In this document: positions 51,206 to 62,800 of the stretch, piece after piece
How positions within the stretch are numbered: the first letter of the stretch is position 1
Layout of the letters: each line of letters starts with the position of its first letter
Assembly: GCA_023091665.1 (NCBI GenBank)
Contig: JALJCQ010000003.1
Coordinates: 2,046,001 to 2,110,000 of the forward strand
Direction: 5' to 3'
Length of the DNA stretch: 64,000 bases
Origin: Pythium myriotylum
Taxonomy: Eukaryota; Oomycota; Peronosporomycetes; Pythiales; Pythiaceae
Notes under the pieces: model-generated
The model's input: only the letters and a program-made list of their open reading frames with translations
The model's database searches: none
Told to the model about the DNA's origin: nothing
Made by a program: the position numbers and the translations under genes

Positions 51206-51606
51206 ATCGGGGCTGGAACGTCGGGTGCGATCGTGATCGTGACCCCGCTCGGTGCAGATGTTGTCAGCGGCTTGTTCTCTCCCTTGTTCGCAAAGCACTC
51301 GGCCGTGTCGTCAGCTTTCCACAGCTTGTACTTGTCAGTGTTGTAGTATTTTAGACAAAACAACTGGCCCAGTCCATCGAGCTGGTTCCAGAGCGCAGCG
51401 CACGCCGAGCTCGTGCAGAAGAGTTTCTGGCTCACGGAGCCTTGTCCGTTGACGTTCTGGAAGTCAAACGCGCCGTTGACTGCGGCGTTGCACGACTTGT
51501 ACGGCTCGGCGTCCGTGACGTCGGTCGAGACCTGGCATTTGTCGGCTGCCAGCGCAAACGACAAGCCCGCGACGCCGAAGAGAGCGAGAAGCGCCCGTTG
51601 CGCCAT
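51085..51606 (-). CDS. RLK11: truncated, secreted RLK10 ectodomain made by tandem duplication
   Basis: 173 aa. Residues 1-134 equal RLK10: signal peptide, all six cysteines (24, 39, 64, 69, 84, 104) and the start of the stalk. At the duplication junction (51205/51206) the frame runs into former upstream DNA and adds about 39 unrelated residues ending CMCVCVCQT, the last part read from the antisense of the (CA)n run. There is no membrane segment and no kinase. If expressed, the product would be a soluble elicitin-like protein under a copy of the RLK10 promoter. An assembly duplication is the main alternative. Confidence 0.75.
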   Translation of the reverse strand: MAQRALLALFGVAGLSFALAADKCQVSTDVTDAEPYKSCNAAVNGAFDFQNVNGQGSVSQKLFCTSSACAALWNQLDGLGQLFCLKYYNTDKYKLWKADDTAECFANKGENKPLTTSAPSGVTITIAPDVPAPIPLPPNDCSRGSEGERSVVMLCRGRRVSTTKCMCVCVCQT

Positions 51607-53040
51607 CTCCGGCGCGCGGCGAAAGCTCGATTGCGGGTGTGTCCACGCCCGTGGGGCACTATCCAGTTCACAGCAAGTGGGCTGAATTGACACGGAGGCA
51701 CGGTTCAGCGTCCAATTTGGGTGGAGCTGCCCATCTCAGTGGGGCAGCGCGAAATCAATTCGCGAAGGTTTTATGAAAGCGATAATTCATGCGGATGGAA
51801 AGATCCATCACTCTGGGTACTATATTTGAAAGGTTTTAGAAGGGACATTCCATGGTCCCAGATGGCGGTGGCGGCTGGAGAGTTGACCTGACATAGGAAT
51901 CGCCTCCAAAACAAGGTAGGCTCACTTTGTCGGATGGGTGCATCTTTATTCAATACATACCTTATTTTGTAAATGTAGCAAAAAAGGTGGTTCGAGTTGG
52001 GCCAGCAAGATCTCCTTTCGGAAGCCTTCACGATGCACTTCCGGTGGCTGCTCCAACGGGGTCTATTCTCCGCTCGTTTCTAGGCTGATATACTGTCTTG
52101 GATCCAATTGTCGGAGCTGGTCCCGTGCTCTCGAGTGAAGAGCTCTGTCCAGTCGGCTGAAGCTGCTGCGGGTGGACAATCTTCGCTGCAAAGCTTGAAC
52201 TTCAAATCTTGAAGACTTCGTAACAACTGATTCGTCTCGCTGGATGAGAGCAAATCACACATCCTTGTTATACAGCCACGTGTTCAAGGGCGCTGGTAAA
52301 CTGGTGCAGACTCACTGAAACCCTCGCGTCTTGGGAGACCAGTGCTGTTTGCAGTCCAGTGGAAGACTCGAACTCGGCGATGTCGTCCTGAGTTCGACAT
52401 CGCGCGTGGAAACCCAGGCCCACGGCTGTCTTGAACTAGGAACTCGCTTGGTCACAACCGTCTCACCTTTGGTCAATATGCCCCCAGGTTGGAGAATATT
52501 CATCAACCCCTACGACGCCGGCGCCGAGTGCGAGTCGGGTGTGACTGGTGGGGAAGACGGCGATGGTGCAATCTCGAGCTGCTTGAGGTTGTGCCTTGGA
52601 GCCTCTTGATCTAGTCCTGTAGCGTCTTGATCTCGTCCTGGGGAGAGAGAGATGGAAGCGGTGACGATGACGGCCGTGCACCTATTGCAGGGCGGCGGTG
52701 GCGCCCGGTCCACGAGGAACGGCGCTTCCATGTATCGCGTCAGCACAAGAAAAGAGAATACTGGAAGATGTGGAAGGGATCGTTTCGTGAAATTGAATTC
52801 ATCATGGATGAAGAGGATAGTGCATCGCGATGCTAGTTAGTGGATGTATATGGAGGTATTTTGAACGCATTGTTGGCATTAATGACGGTGTCGTAAAACC
52901 CTCGGATGCACCTATGTATCTATGTTTGGCACACACACACACACATACACTTTGTCGTCGATACCCTTCTCCCTCTGCACAGCATGACCACAGATCGCTC
53001 TCCCTCGCTACCTCTCGAGCAATCGTTCGGTGGCAGAGGT
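51206..53040. repeat. 1,835-bp tandem duplication, unit 2
   Basis: Second copy of 49371-51205. It ends at GGCAGAGGT, directly before CG and a run of 15 C. It contains the ectodomain start of RLK11 and a full copy of the upstream region. A (CA)n run is at 52930-52945. Confidence 0.95.
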
Positions 53041-53895
53041 CGCCCCCCCCCCCCCCCTCCCATTTGCCCTGTAGCGATAGACATCCCAGAGCCCAGCTCA
53101 CTCACTCACGGTCACTCCACTCCACACCGTTCAGGCCCAACCCGTTTAATTCCAGTGCACTCGGTCCAGTTCAGTTCAAGTTGGTCTCCGGTCTCCGTTC
53201 CCCAGTCTCCAGTCTCTGGTTGGCCAAGACGGATCTCTGCACATGCCTACTCTCCTTGGGGCGCTGGCAGATTGTGTCCTTCACGCGACGCGGGGCAGCG
53301 CCGTCAGCCTTGGCCCGCCAAGGCACCGCACGGTAGCCGTTGCTGACGCGTCATTCCTGTATGTTATGGGGTGGACTGGCGCCTCGCACCAGAGATACTG
53401 CCTTGTGAGAGTGCATCTTGGATCTTGGTGAGTTGTGGAGTGGAGAAAATGACGCGGGGCGCAAAATTTACAGAGGCACATGCCCATCGAGAGGCTCGGT
53501 TGCGTGGAGCAGCAGGCGGCAGCGCGTCTGGAGCAGCGTGAGGTGCGAGCGGAAGAAGAAATGCCCAGGGCGAGAAGAGAAGCATCATTGCTGGCGGCGT
53601 TTTTCGAACGCCGCTATCGAGTGTTTTCATTGGCCAAAACGTAATTTTGAACCCCTTCGACCCCTCTAACTCTATCTACCTATCGGTTAACTGTTCAACC
53701 CCCCTCCCGCCTCCCTTCCATTTTCGTTGGTTCTCCAAGGGATATATGGAATGAATATGAACGAACGCTCGCCGTCGTCGAAGCGAAGCGGCACGGCCCC
53801 TCCGACCCCCTGCCGACGGCTACTGACATAGCGTCAATGCGCCGCGCCCCGCCACGCGCCGTGCCCATTCGCGCTCGCGACAGCTCGCCGCCGCC
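51607..53895. other. upstream region of RLK11 and of the giant repeat gene
   Basis: To 53040 this is the second duplication unit; 53043-53057 is a run of 15 C; the rest is upstream of the giant gene. A minus-strand frame at 53364-53630 begins with ATG and has a hydrophobic stretch, but no domain and an unusual composition, so it is not called. Confidence 0.45.
53043..53057. repeat. poly-C tract next to the duplication end
   Basis: Fifteen consecutive C begin two bases after the end of duplication unit 2. Homopolymers of this length are rare here and are a typical site of assembly trouble. Confidence 0.9.
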
Positions 53896-56800
53896 ATGCA
53901 CCGCGCCAAGAAGAAGCCGCTCGCCGTGGGCGAGGCCGTCTGGGTCGCGGCCGCCGAGCCTCGCGCCGCGCCGTCGCCGCCCCGCCGCGGCAAGGTCCAG
54001 CGCCTGCGCTCGAGCGGCGCCATCGACATCTACTACGAGAACGGCGAGGTCGAGGAGCGCGTGGGCCACCACCGCGTCTCGACCAAGCCCACGACGACGA
54101 CGACGACGCTCGTGGTCGAAAACGCCGCGTCGCCGCGAGAGAACACGAACACGACGCCGGCCGAGCCCAGCAAGCCGCGCGCGCTCTTTGTCTCGTCGGC
54201 CAAGAACGACGAGCGCCGTGTCAAGACCGCAGACGCGACGCGCGCGACCGAGCGAGCGCCGCGCACGACGCCACAGAGCGCCGGCACGGCACGGCTCGCG
54301 ACCGCCGCGAGGTACGTGGACATGAGCGAGGCGCTCGCGGAGAACCAGAGCAAGGTCGTCGAGCTGCTCGAAACTATCACAAGCAAGCGCGAGGACGCGA
54401 CGGCCGTGGTACGTGGGCTGGGTGTTGGTTGGAGGTGGTTGCATTTGGCCCGCTGACGAGTTGGGAGGGGTTTTGTAGAAAAATGCGCTGTCCCAGCTTC
54501 TCCGCGTGCTTCGCGCAGCGCCGCAGGTCACGGCCGAGTGCGTGCGCGCGCAGGCCGCCGAAGTCGTGCTGCTCGAGACGATCCGCACGCATGCGTCTCA
54601 CGCCGTGCTGCTCTGCTACGGCTGCGTGCTGATCCGGAAACTATGCCATCTGAGCATCGAGGCCACTGAGATTTTTGTGCAAGGACAGATCGTGCCGCTT
54701 GTGGCCGAGGCATTGCGGCGTTTTCCTGAGGACGCGATTCTCCAGGCCTCCGTGTGCGGCTGTCTTGCGGTGCTTGCCCAGTCGAGCCATCCGAGCAAGA
54801 TCCAAATGCTCGATACGGAGATGCACGTACCGTCCCTCGTTATGGCATCGCTCAATGTCCATCGCGACTACTCGAATTTGACGCGCCAAGTTCAGATCTA
54901 TGCGTGCGAGGTGCTGACCGAGCTGTGCGACTACGGTGGACGCCCAACCACGACCCACGTCGTCGATTGCTCCTCGTCGTCCGCGGATATGTCGACCGTC
55001 GAGCTTCTAACCTCAATGCTACGGCAAGGCCTCGCTCGACAAGACAAAAAGGTCTCTTGTGCGTTCTGCACATTGTTACTATGGTACGCACGGGGAAATC
55101 CTGCTTTCTCTAGGGTGTCAGACTTACAATTCATGATAGTCTTGCAGCCAATAGCACCGAAGCTGCAAACGCAGTGCGCTCCAGCGATGCCATGTCTGAT
55201 CTGTCTCTCGTCATGGCGAAGTATCCTGTGGATGACGGAATTACTCGCTTCTCGGCCCCCGCGCTTCGCGAAATCGCGGCCACCAGTCTCACGCACTCAC
55301 CATCAAAACGAGTCACGCAGACCGCACGAGTCATTCTGGAGGACGACACATACGCGCAACGAACGGATCGTCGTACGCCAGATGCACCAAATGCGCGGGT
55401 GTCGAATTCTCGCACCGCGATTCATTCCGGTAAGCCCGCTACGGGATCATCTCGCTCAAGATCGCCCAAACGAAACCCATCGCCGAATTCCCACGGTGTT
55501 CCGGAGACAAGTTTTGCCCGCTTCTCGTCTCATGTCCAACCAACCCCAAATGTTAGTGCTTTCAGTAACTCCGATGTGTCCAGTGACTTCAGTGTTTCAC
55601 CCGCTACGTCTAAAACGCCTGCGCCGAAGAATCGAGGTGAGTATATTCGCGCCACCAGTTCTTCGAAAAGGTCCAAAACAAACTCAAAAGCGAGCGATGA
55701 GCGAGAAAAGCAACTATTGAGAACCTACGGGACGGTTCCCAGCTCGTTATCGAGGTCGAGACACAAGGACCGTCAAGCTGTGACTCCCTCAGCAAATGCT
55801 GGGCGAGAAGCACCCGGCTTTTCGCGCAGCCTTGGATCACCCCTCCACAACAACTTCGTTCGCGGCGTTGATACGGCATCCCGATTTGTGATTCCTAGTC
55901 CTCTTTCAACCCAAACACAGACTACAGGGGGTATGATTCAATCAAATTCGGGTCGACTGCTGCCTCTTTCAACAGAGAAAGTAAAGTTCTCGACTTCAAG
56001 GAGTGTAACGCCGACCTCGTCAATAGGGGGAGTAGGGAAAACTCCGGCAAGTGTGGTCGTGACAAGATTATCTAATAGTGAGTCGGAGAAGAAACGTGCC
56101 AAGGCCAAAGAAGTCAGGACGGTCCCGAATCCTCAATCTACACGACGTTCAAAGACTGCGAAGGACTTAGATGACGAGAGTCGTAGTGTGAGCGCTGCAC
56201 ATCGTTCCCAGCCTCAGGGCGTTTTTCAGCAGAGCCAAATTGCGATGACCCCAAGAGGAAGCGTGAGGGAGGTTAATGACCCCGATACTGTTGCTGAGTT
56301 GCACGAGTTCGCGCAACAACTGCTTCGAGAAGAGGAGCGAATAGCCAGCCTTCTTGCATCAAGCACTAGCCCCGGAAGGATGACCTTCTCTGATAAACTG
56401 CACAAAATGATTGAGATTGCAGAGTCATCGATGTTTGAGAAGCCGCTCGAAGATGCTCCCTCCAATTCTATCGTATCGCCAGCATCATCATCCCGGAGAG
56501 ATGGAACTCATCAACTCTCGGGTGGTATCGCGCTACCTGCCATTATTAAATCAGTTCCGGTAGTAGCTGAGCCAAAAGCGTCGGGTGATCCTCCAAAGTC
56601 ACCGAGGGCGAAGTCAGGCGGATATAAGCAGAAGCGATCGTCATCTTCGCAGAAGAAGACACCAGTTACTCGGTTGCAATCGCCTTCCGACTCGCAAAAC
56701 TTGGTCCCTTCTGGCGCAGGGCCATCACATTTGCCGGATCTAAATGCGCGAGTACCTTTCGTGTTCGACACAACCCAAGATAATTTTGCCCCTCCTCGCC

Positions 56801-59800
56801 ATAAAGGAGGCTTTGAAATGATGCAACAAGCCGAGGTGGATATCACTGTATTGGAGAGTGACGCCGCGATTGAACAGATTCAACTCCCTGACACATTCAT
56901 GATTTCAACAAAAGAGCAGGCAAGGTCGACAGTCCTTGAATCGTCAACACTCGAAGCATTGATTGCACCAACATTCATTGATGAGGTGGCTTCCGATCGT
57001 TTTGATGCATTGGGACACCAAGAAGATTCCAGAGCCGAGAGAAGCATTCTTGATCATGAACTAGTTGGTGAAGAGAGTTATCACGAGGTGTCCTCTTCTC
57101 CTGACCGTACACACATGTACGAAGATGTGATGCTGGATGGTAGTCAACACGATGCCTCGAACGAAGCCTCCAGCGCACGTGGAGTGTGCGAACACCAAAG
57201 TCAAAAACTTCCTAGTGCGAATGATGTATGCTCAGCAATGCATGGAGGATATACGGATTTGGCGAAGCCAGCTTCATCTATCGAGGACTCGTTTGCTGTC
57301 AACTTGACTGTTGATTTGCCAATTAGTCGAAAGAAGCAGGGAGATGGTTCAGACGAAACCTTAAGCGGAGATTCGAATCTTGTCACAGTCGAAATTTCTC
57401 CGGCTTCGCATACGATGTCAACTTTTGGAGAAGGCAATCAAGACGGGGACCAGGCTGGAATACCACCCGATGCCAACGAAACATACCTCGAAGAACGCTT
57501 CGAAGTAGATGAACAAGCTCAGTTGCCGGATCAACTACGCATTGAGTCTGATATGGATCCTGATGATGAGGTATCCACGGCCCACACCTCGATAGAGCTG
57601 TCAGCTTTCCGTGAAGTATACTTGGATGTGACGAGTGCTGGAATCGAGCAAGCTCTCTCAGAATTCCAGCACATCTCTTCTTCGCCAAGGGAAGTAAGAC
57701 CAACATCCGACTTGATCAACCAGGGCGTAGGGGAGCATGTGGAAATATCAGTCGCCGGATCGATTGCTGCCAACCAGGCGACGAGTGCAATCATCGTATT
57801 AGCTCTTCAGAATGTCGTTGAGCTATTAATTTCTCCAACCGTGCTGGCGCAGACAGTGATGAACTCAATCGCAGATCATGTTGTTCAGTGTGATTTGCCA
57901 AAGCTGCAGTTGAGCCCAAGAGATTCGCTCGAAGTATGCACTCCAGATAATACTGATCAGAGGTGGGTTCGTGAGATATCTGAGGGTGTGTCAGTTCGAT
58001 TATCAATAGAGGTGAAGAAAGTTGTGGCAACTGTCGTCGCGACATCTGTTGAGCATGTTGTCGATCAGATTCGCTCCCAAAGCCGCTCCTCTCCAACCAG
58101 TTGCCTCTCGGGATCTCCCTTCCGTGAACAGCCAGGCAACCAATCTGATACACCAAATCCATCGTTGGGTGCTGGAGGCTCAAATGCAGATACGTCAGTT
58201 AAGGCTGTCATCATTGAGTCACTTGATGCCACTGCAGCAAAGCTTCGGTCGATGGCCGATAGTGATAAGAGCACGGCTATTGAACAATCCGCTCCAGAAG
58301 ACGATTTTTCTGCACCCGAAGAATGCTCTGTGCCGATGGCAATCGCGATACGTAAATGTGTCGATGGGATCATTGGTTTGTCACTTCAGGGGGCACTCGA
58401 GGTATTAAGCGAACATGCTAACCAGCAGCACTCTAACCCTGATCATGATCAGAAAGGCGATCTCGTCGATCCACAATTGATCGTAAACACCGTAGAAGAG
58501 GTGATGAATGTGATGATTTGGAACTCTAATACTGAAGTGCTCAACCCACGCGACCCAAAACGTCCACGCATTGGTGCTGCTGAAGCTCTCCTGAAGTTCG
58601 CGGTCTCCTTGGAGGATGATCCGGAGCAATCTGATCATGAGGATGAACTCTCTGTCGGAATGTCGATTGCGATTCGGAAGGCAGTCAACGGAATTATCTG
58701 TGTATCACTCGAGAAAGCAATTCGCCACGAGCCGTCAGAACGGCAAGCAGTTAGAGATCGACTGCTGAAACTGGATGATGGCGAAGGACTTTCGACTGGT
58801 GCACCTTCCGATCCAGTCCATGATGATGAATCGAGTAACAATCATAGAAATGACAACGACGTCGGAAGCGTTTCGGTTCCTATGGCGCTAGCCATCAGAC
58901 GTAATGTAGCGGCGATCGTCGCCGAATCGCTAGGAACTGTTGTTGAACAGCTCCGAAAAATCCCTTTGGAGTCTGTCAAAAGGCCGGATTGTGAGAGAGA
59001 TTGCAGTGACATCCCGTTATCCCTCCGTATACCTGAATCCCAGCTTGCCGATGCAATTGAGCAAACAGTTTCTGAGTTAAAGGCGACCCTCAGGCACGAA
59101 GCACCGGCAGTTCCATCGGACGTATCGACGGAGTCCTCATCTCTTGCCTCCGCAACTCCAGAATTGTCTGTTCAGCTCGCTGTAGCTGTTCGATGGGCTG
59201 TAGGTGGAATCATTGGAAACGCGATGGAGAAAGTTCTCGGAGATATGGTCTCCAGTTCTGTCACTGAGGAATCGGATTGCTGTGAAGCCGAACCGTGTTT
59301 GGTCATCCCATGTGAAGAATCTACATCATTTGTGACGTCGGCTCAAACGCCTCAACACAATGCCGCTGAAACAGTTCTGGAGTCCGAGACGAGTGATTAT
59401 GAATCTGCTGAAGCAGATAAGACGCTTTCAGTTGGAATGGCTATCACCATCCGACGAACTGTGGACGCACTTATCTCCATAGCAACAACAGAGCTGATTG
59501 AACGAGTGAAGACACACCAATTAGAGTCTACAATGCACCAAAGAATCGGTCCGCCCGATGATCACAACCCACATCCGGAACCTTTGCGTTGTTCTAGAAC
59601 TGAAGACGCTGAAGACGAATTCCTGCCGGTTCAAACATCGATCGCGGTTCGTCGTGCAGTCTATGGATTAATCGGCATCTCTATGCAGGCTGCTGTCATG
59701 CAAATAACGAAGCCGCGCCGGCCGAGTCAATTTCTCACACCGATTGGAGAAGATGAATGGTCCGATGAAAAGACGGCTAGGGACGCTGTGGAGCCTGCTA

Positions 59801-62800
59801 TTGCTGCGGAAAAAGCGCTTACTGCAGAATACAAAGAGCCGTCGGACGAGGCGTCAGTTCCAGAATTCGAGGTCGTTACAGACGCGATCGAAATCGTGGC
59901 TGGTGGCGATGTTGCCGGTGGCGATGCGGACGAGTCTGTGGTGGTGCCGGAGTCTGTGTTGGTGGCGGAGTCGTTGGTGGCGAGCGAGTCGTCGGAGCCG
60001 GCGTCGACGGATGTGGATGGTGTATTGATGTCTGCGTCTGTGGAAGGCGACGAGAGCGTGTCTCCTGTGGAGTCGGCGGAAGCTGAGGTGTTGTGTGAAT
60101 TTCTGGAGCCGTTGGTGTCTGAATCGGCTGAGCCGGTGGTATCGGAGGCGATGTCGGAGGGTGTCTCCGAGAGCGTATCGGAGGCTGTTGCGGAAGCTGT
60201 GTCCGAGCCAGCGACGGAGTTGGTATCGGAGGCTGTTGCGGAAGCTGTGTCCGAGCCAGCGACAGAGCTGGTATCGGAGAACGTGTCGGAGAGCGTGACG
60301 GAGAGCGTGGGCGTGAGCGAGCTCGCGGCCGAGTCTGTGTCTGAGGTCGTTGCGCAGGGCGTGTCCGAGGTGTTGGCTGAGCACGCATCCGAGTTGGTGT
60401 CGGAAGCTGTAGTGGGCGCGGAGGCCGTGGAGACCTCGTCGGTTGTTACGGCGTCGAGCGAGACAGTGGAGGTCGCGGAGGTTTCGGAGGTCGCTGGACT
60501 GGAGGGTGTGTCCCAACGGATAGATACTGAGGGAGATGAATATCTCGGTGATTTTGAAGAAGAATTGCCTCCATCAATCCTGAGGCTGGTTGGTTGGGAA
60601 GAAACTCCGCGAATCGATATTGTTGTTGGATCTGATGAGCACGAATGGGAGGCTGAAGACGTCGTAGAACCCACGATGTCTTCTCGGGAAATGGCAGTAT
60701 CGATGTTCAACGCTCATGAAGATGCCAATGATTATGAGGCTGATGCATTTGACGTTGAAGAACCGAATGTTATCTCCTCTCAGACCAAACAGAAGATTGG
60801 AAATAATGACTGTGATTCCGCTAGCACAGCTTACACTGTTCACGGTAGAGCATTTGTCGAAGTAGAGGAAGAAGGGTATGATTGTGATTTCGTTGAGGAC
60901 GACGTAGTATCATCTCCTACTCCACTTGATGAAGATAAATACGATGACGACTTTGAAGACATTAATCGGATCGAAGGCCCCAACGATGGCAGCTATGCAA
61001 CTGGAGTCCAGTCGTTACCTTTGGGAATTCGACAACCTATTGCATTAAGAGCTACGGTGTCTAATGAGGCTGATGACGTGGTGGAGAGGGCGGAAACTGC
61101 GGGCGCAGCGGTGCTATCCAACGAAAATGACGCCCAAAAAGAGGCGACAACGTCCGTGTCTAAGGTGGTTCGGGAGAGTATGTCCGAATCGTTGCCTGAG
61201 CACGTAACCGAGTCGGTGTCGGAAGCTGTTGCGGAGGTTGCTGAGAGTGCGGAGGCGGAGGCGACTGCTGAGGTGGTGGAGACTGCGGCGGATGCTGAGG
61301 TGGTGGGGAGCGCGGCTGCTGCCGAGAGTGCACAGGCCGAGGCGATGGCTGAGAGTTCGCACGCTGAGGAGACGCCTAAGGTGGTGGAGGCTGCGGAGAC
61401 TGCGGAGACCACAACGCTGTCGAAGGTATCTGAAGTCGGAGCGGAGACTGCGGAGACTGTTGCGACGCCATCGCCGTTGGAGGAATCTGAAGTCGCAACG
61501 GAAACTGCAGAGCCTGCAGAGGCTGCGGCGACGACATCGCCATGGGAGGAATCTATAGTCGTGGAGACTGTGGAACCTGACGAGACTGCGGAGACTGCGG
61601 CGACGGCAATGCCGTTCAAGGAATCTGAAGTCGGACCGGACACTAGGGAGACTGCGGAGACTGTTGCGACGACAGCGCCGTCGGAGGAAGCTGAAGTGTC
61701 AGCAGAGGTTGGCGCTGCCGAGGTGGTCGAGATCGTGGCTGGTGGCGATGTTGGCGGTGGCGATGCGAGCGAGTCTGTGGTGGCGACGGAGTCTGGGTTG
61801 GTGGCGGAGTCGTTGGTGGCGAGCGTGTCGTCGGAGCCGGCGTCGACGGATGTGGATGGTGCATTAACGCCGTCGGAGGAATCTGAAGTCGCTGCAAAGA
61901 GTGAAGAGACTACGGAGCAGCCAACGCCGTCGGAGGAGTCTGAAGTCGCAGCGGCGAGTGTGGAGACTGCGGAGACTGCGGAGACTGGCGATACGCCTAC
62001 GCCTACGCCGTCGGAGGAAGCTGAAGTCGCAGCAGAGGCTGCGGAGACTGCGGCGACTGCGGAGACTGCCGAAACAGCCGAGACGGCTACGCTGTCCGAA
62101 GTGTCTGAAGTTGCAACAGAGGCTGCGGAGACTGCAGAGACTGTGGAGACCGAAGAGACTGCCGATACGGCAACACCGTCGGAGGAAGCTGAAGTCGCAG
62201 CGGTGGGTGTGGAGACTGCGGAGACTGCGGAGACTGGCGATACGCCTACGCCTACGCCGTCGGAGGAAGCTGAAGTCGCAGCAGAGGCTGCGGAGACTGC
62301 GGAGACTGCGGAGACTGCCGAAACAGCCGAGACGGCTACGCTGTCCGAAGTGTCTGAAGTTGCAACAGAGGCTGCGGAGACTGCAGAGACTGTGGAGACC
62401 GAAGAGACTGCCGATACGGCAACACCGTCGGAGGAAGCTGAAGTCGCAGCGGTGGGTGTGGAGACTGCGGAGACTGCGGAGTCTGCCGATACGCCTACGC
62501 CTACGCCGTCGGAGGAAGCTGAAGTGTCAGCAGAGGTTGGCGCTGCCGAGGTGGTCGAGATCGTGGCTGGTGGCGATGTTGGCGGTGGCGATGCGAGCGA
62601 GTCTGTGGTGGCGACGGAGTCTGTGTTGGTGGCGGAGTCGTTGGTGGCGAGCGTGTCGTCGGAGCCGGCGTCGACGGATGTGGATGGTGCATTAACGCCG
62701 TCGGAGGAATCTGAAGTCGCTGCAAAGAGTGAAGAGACTACGGAGCAGCCAACGCCGTCGGAGGAGTCTGAAGTCGCAGCGGCGAGTGTGGAGACTGCGG

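Noticed and set aside
59727..61643. Long Ser/Thr/Ala-rich minus-strand frames (59727-60710 and 60993-61643)
   Set aside because: Reverse reading of the Glu/Val/Ser repeats of the giant gene. They look like mucin-type proteins only because of repeat composition.
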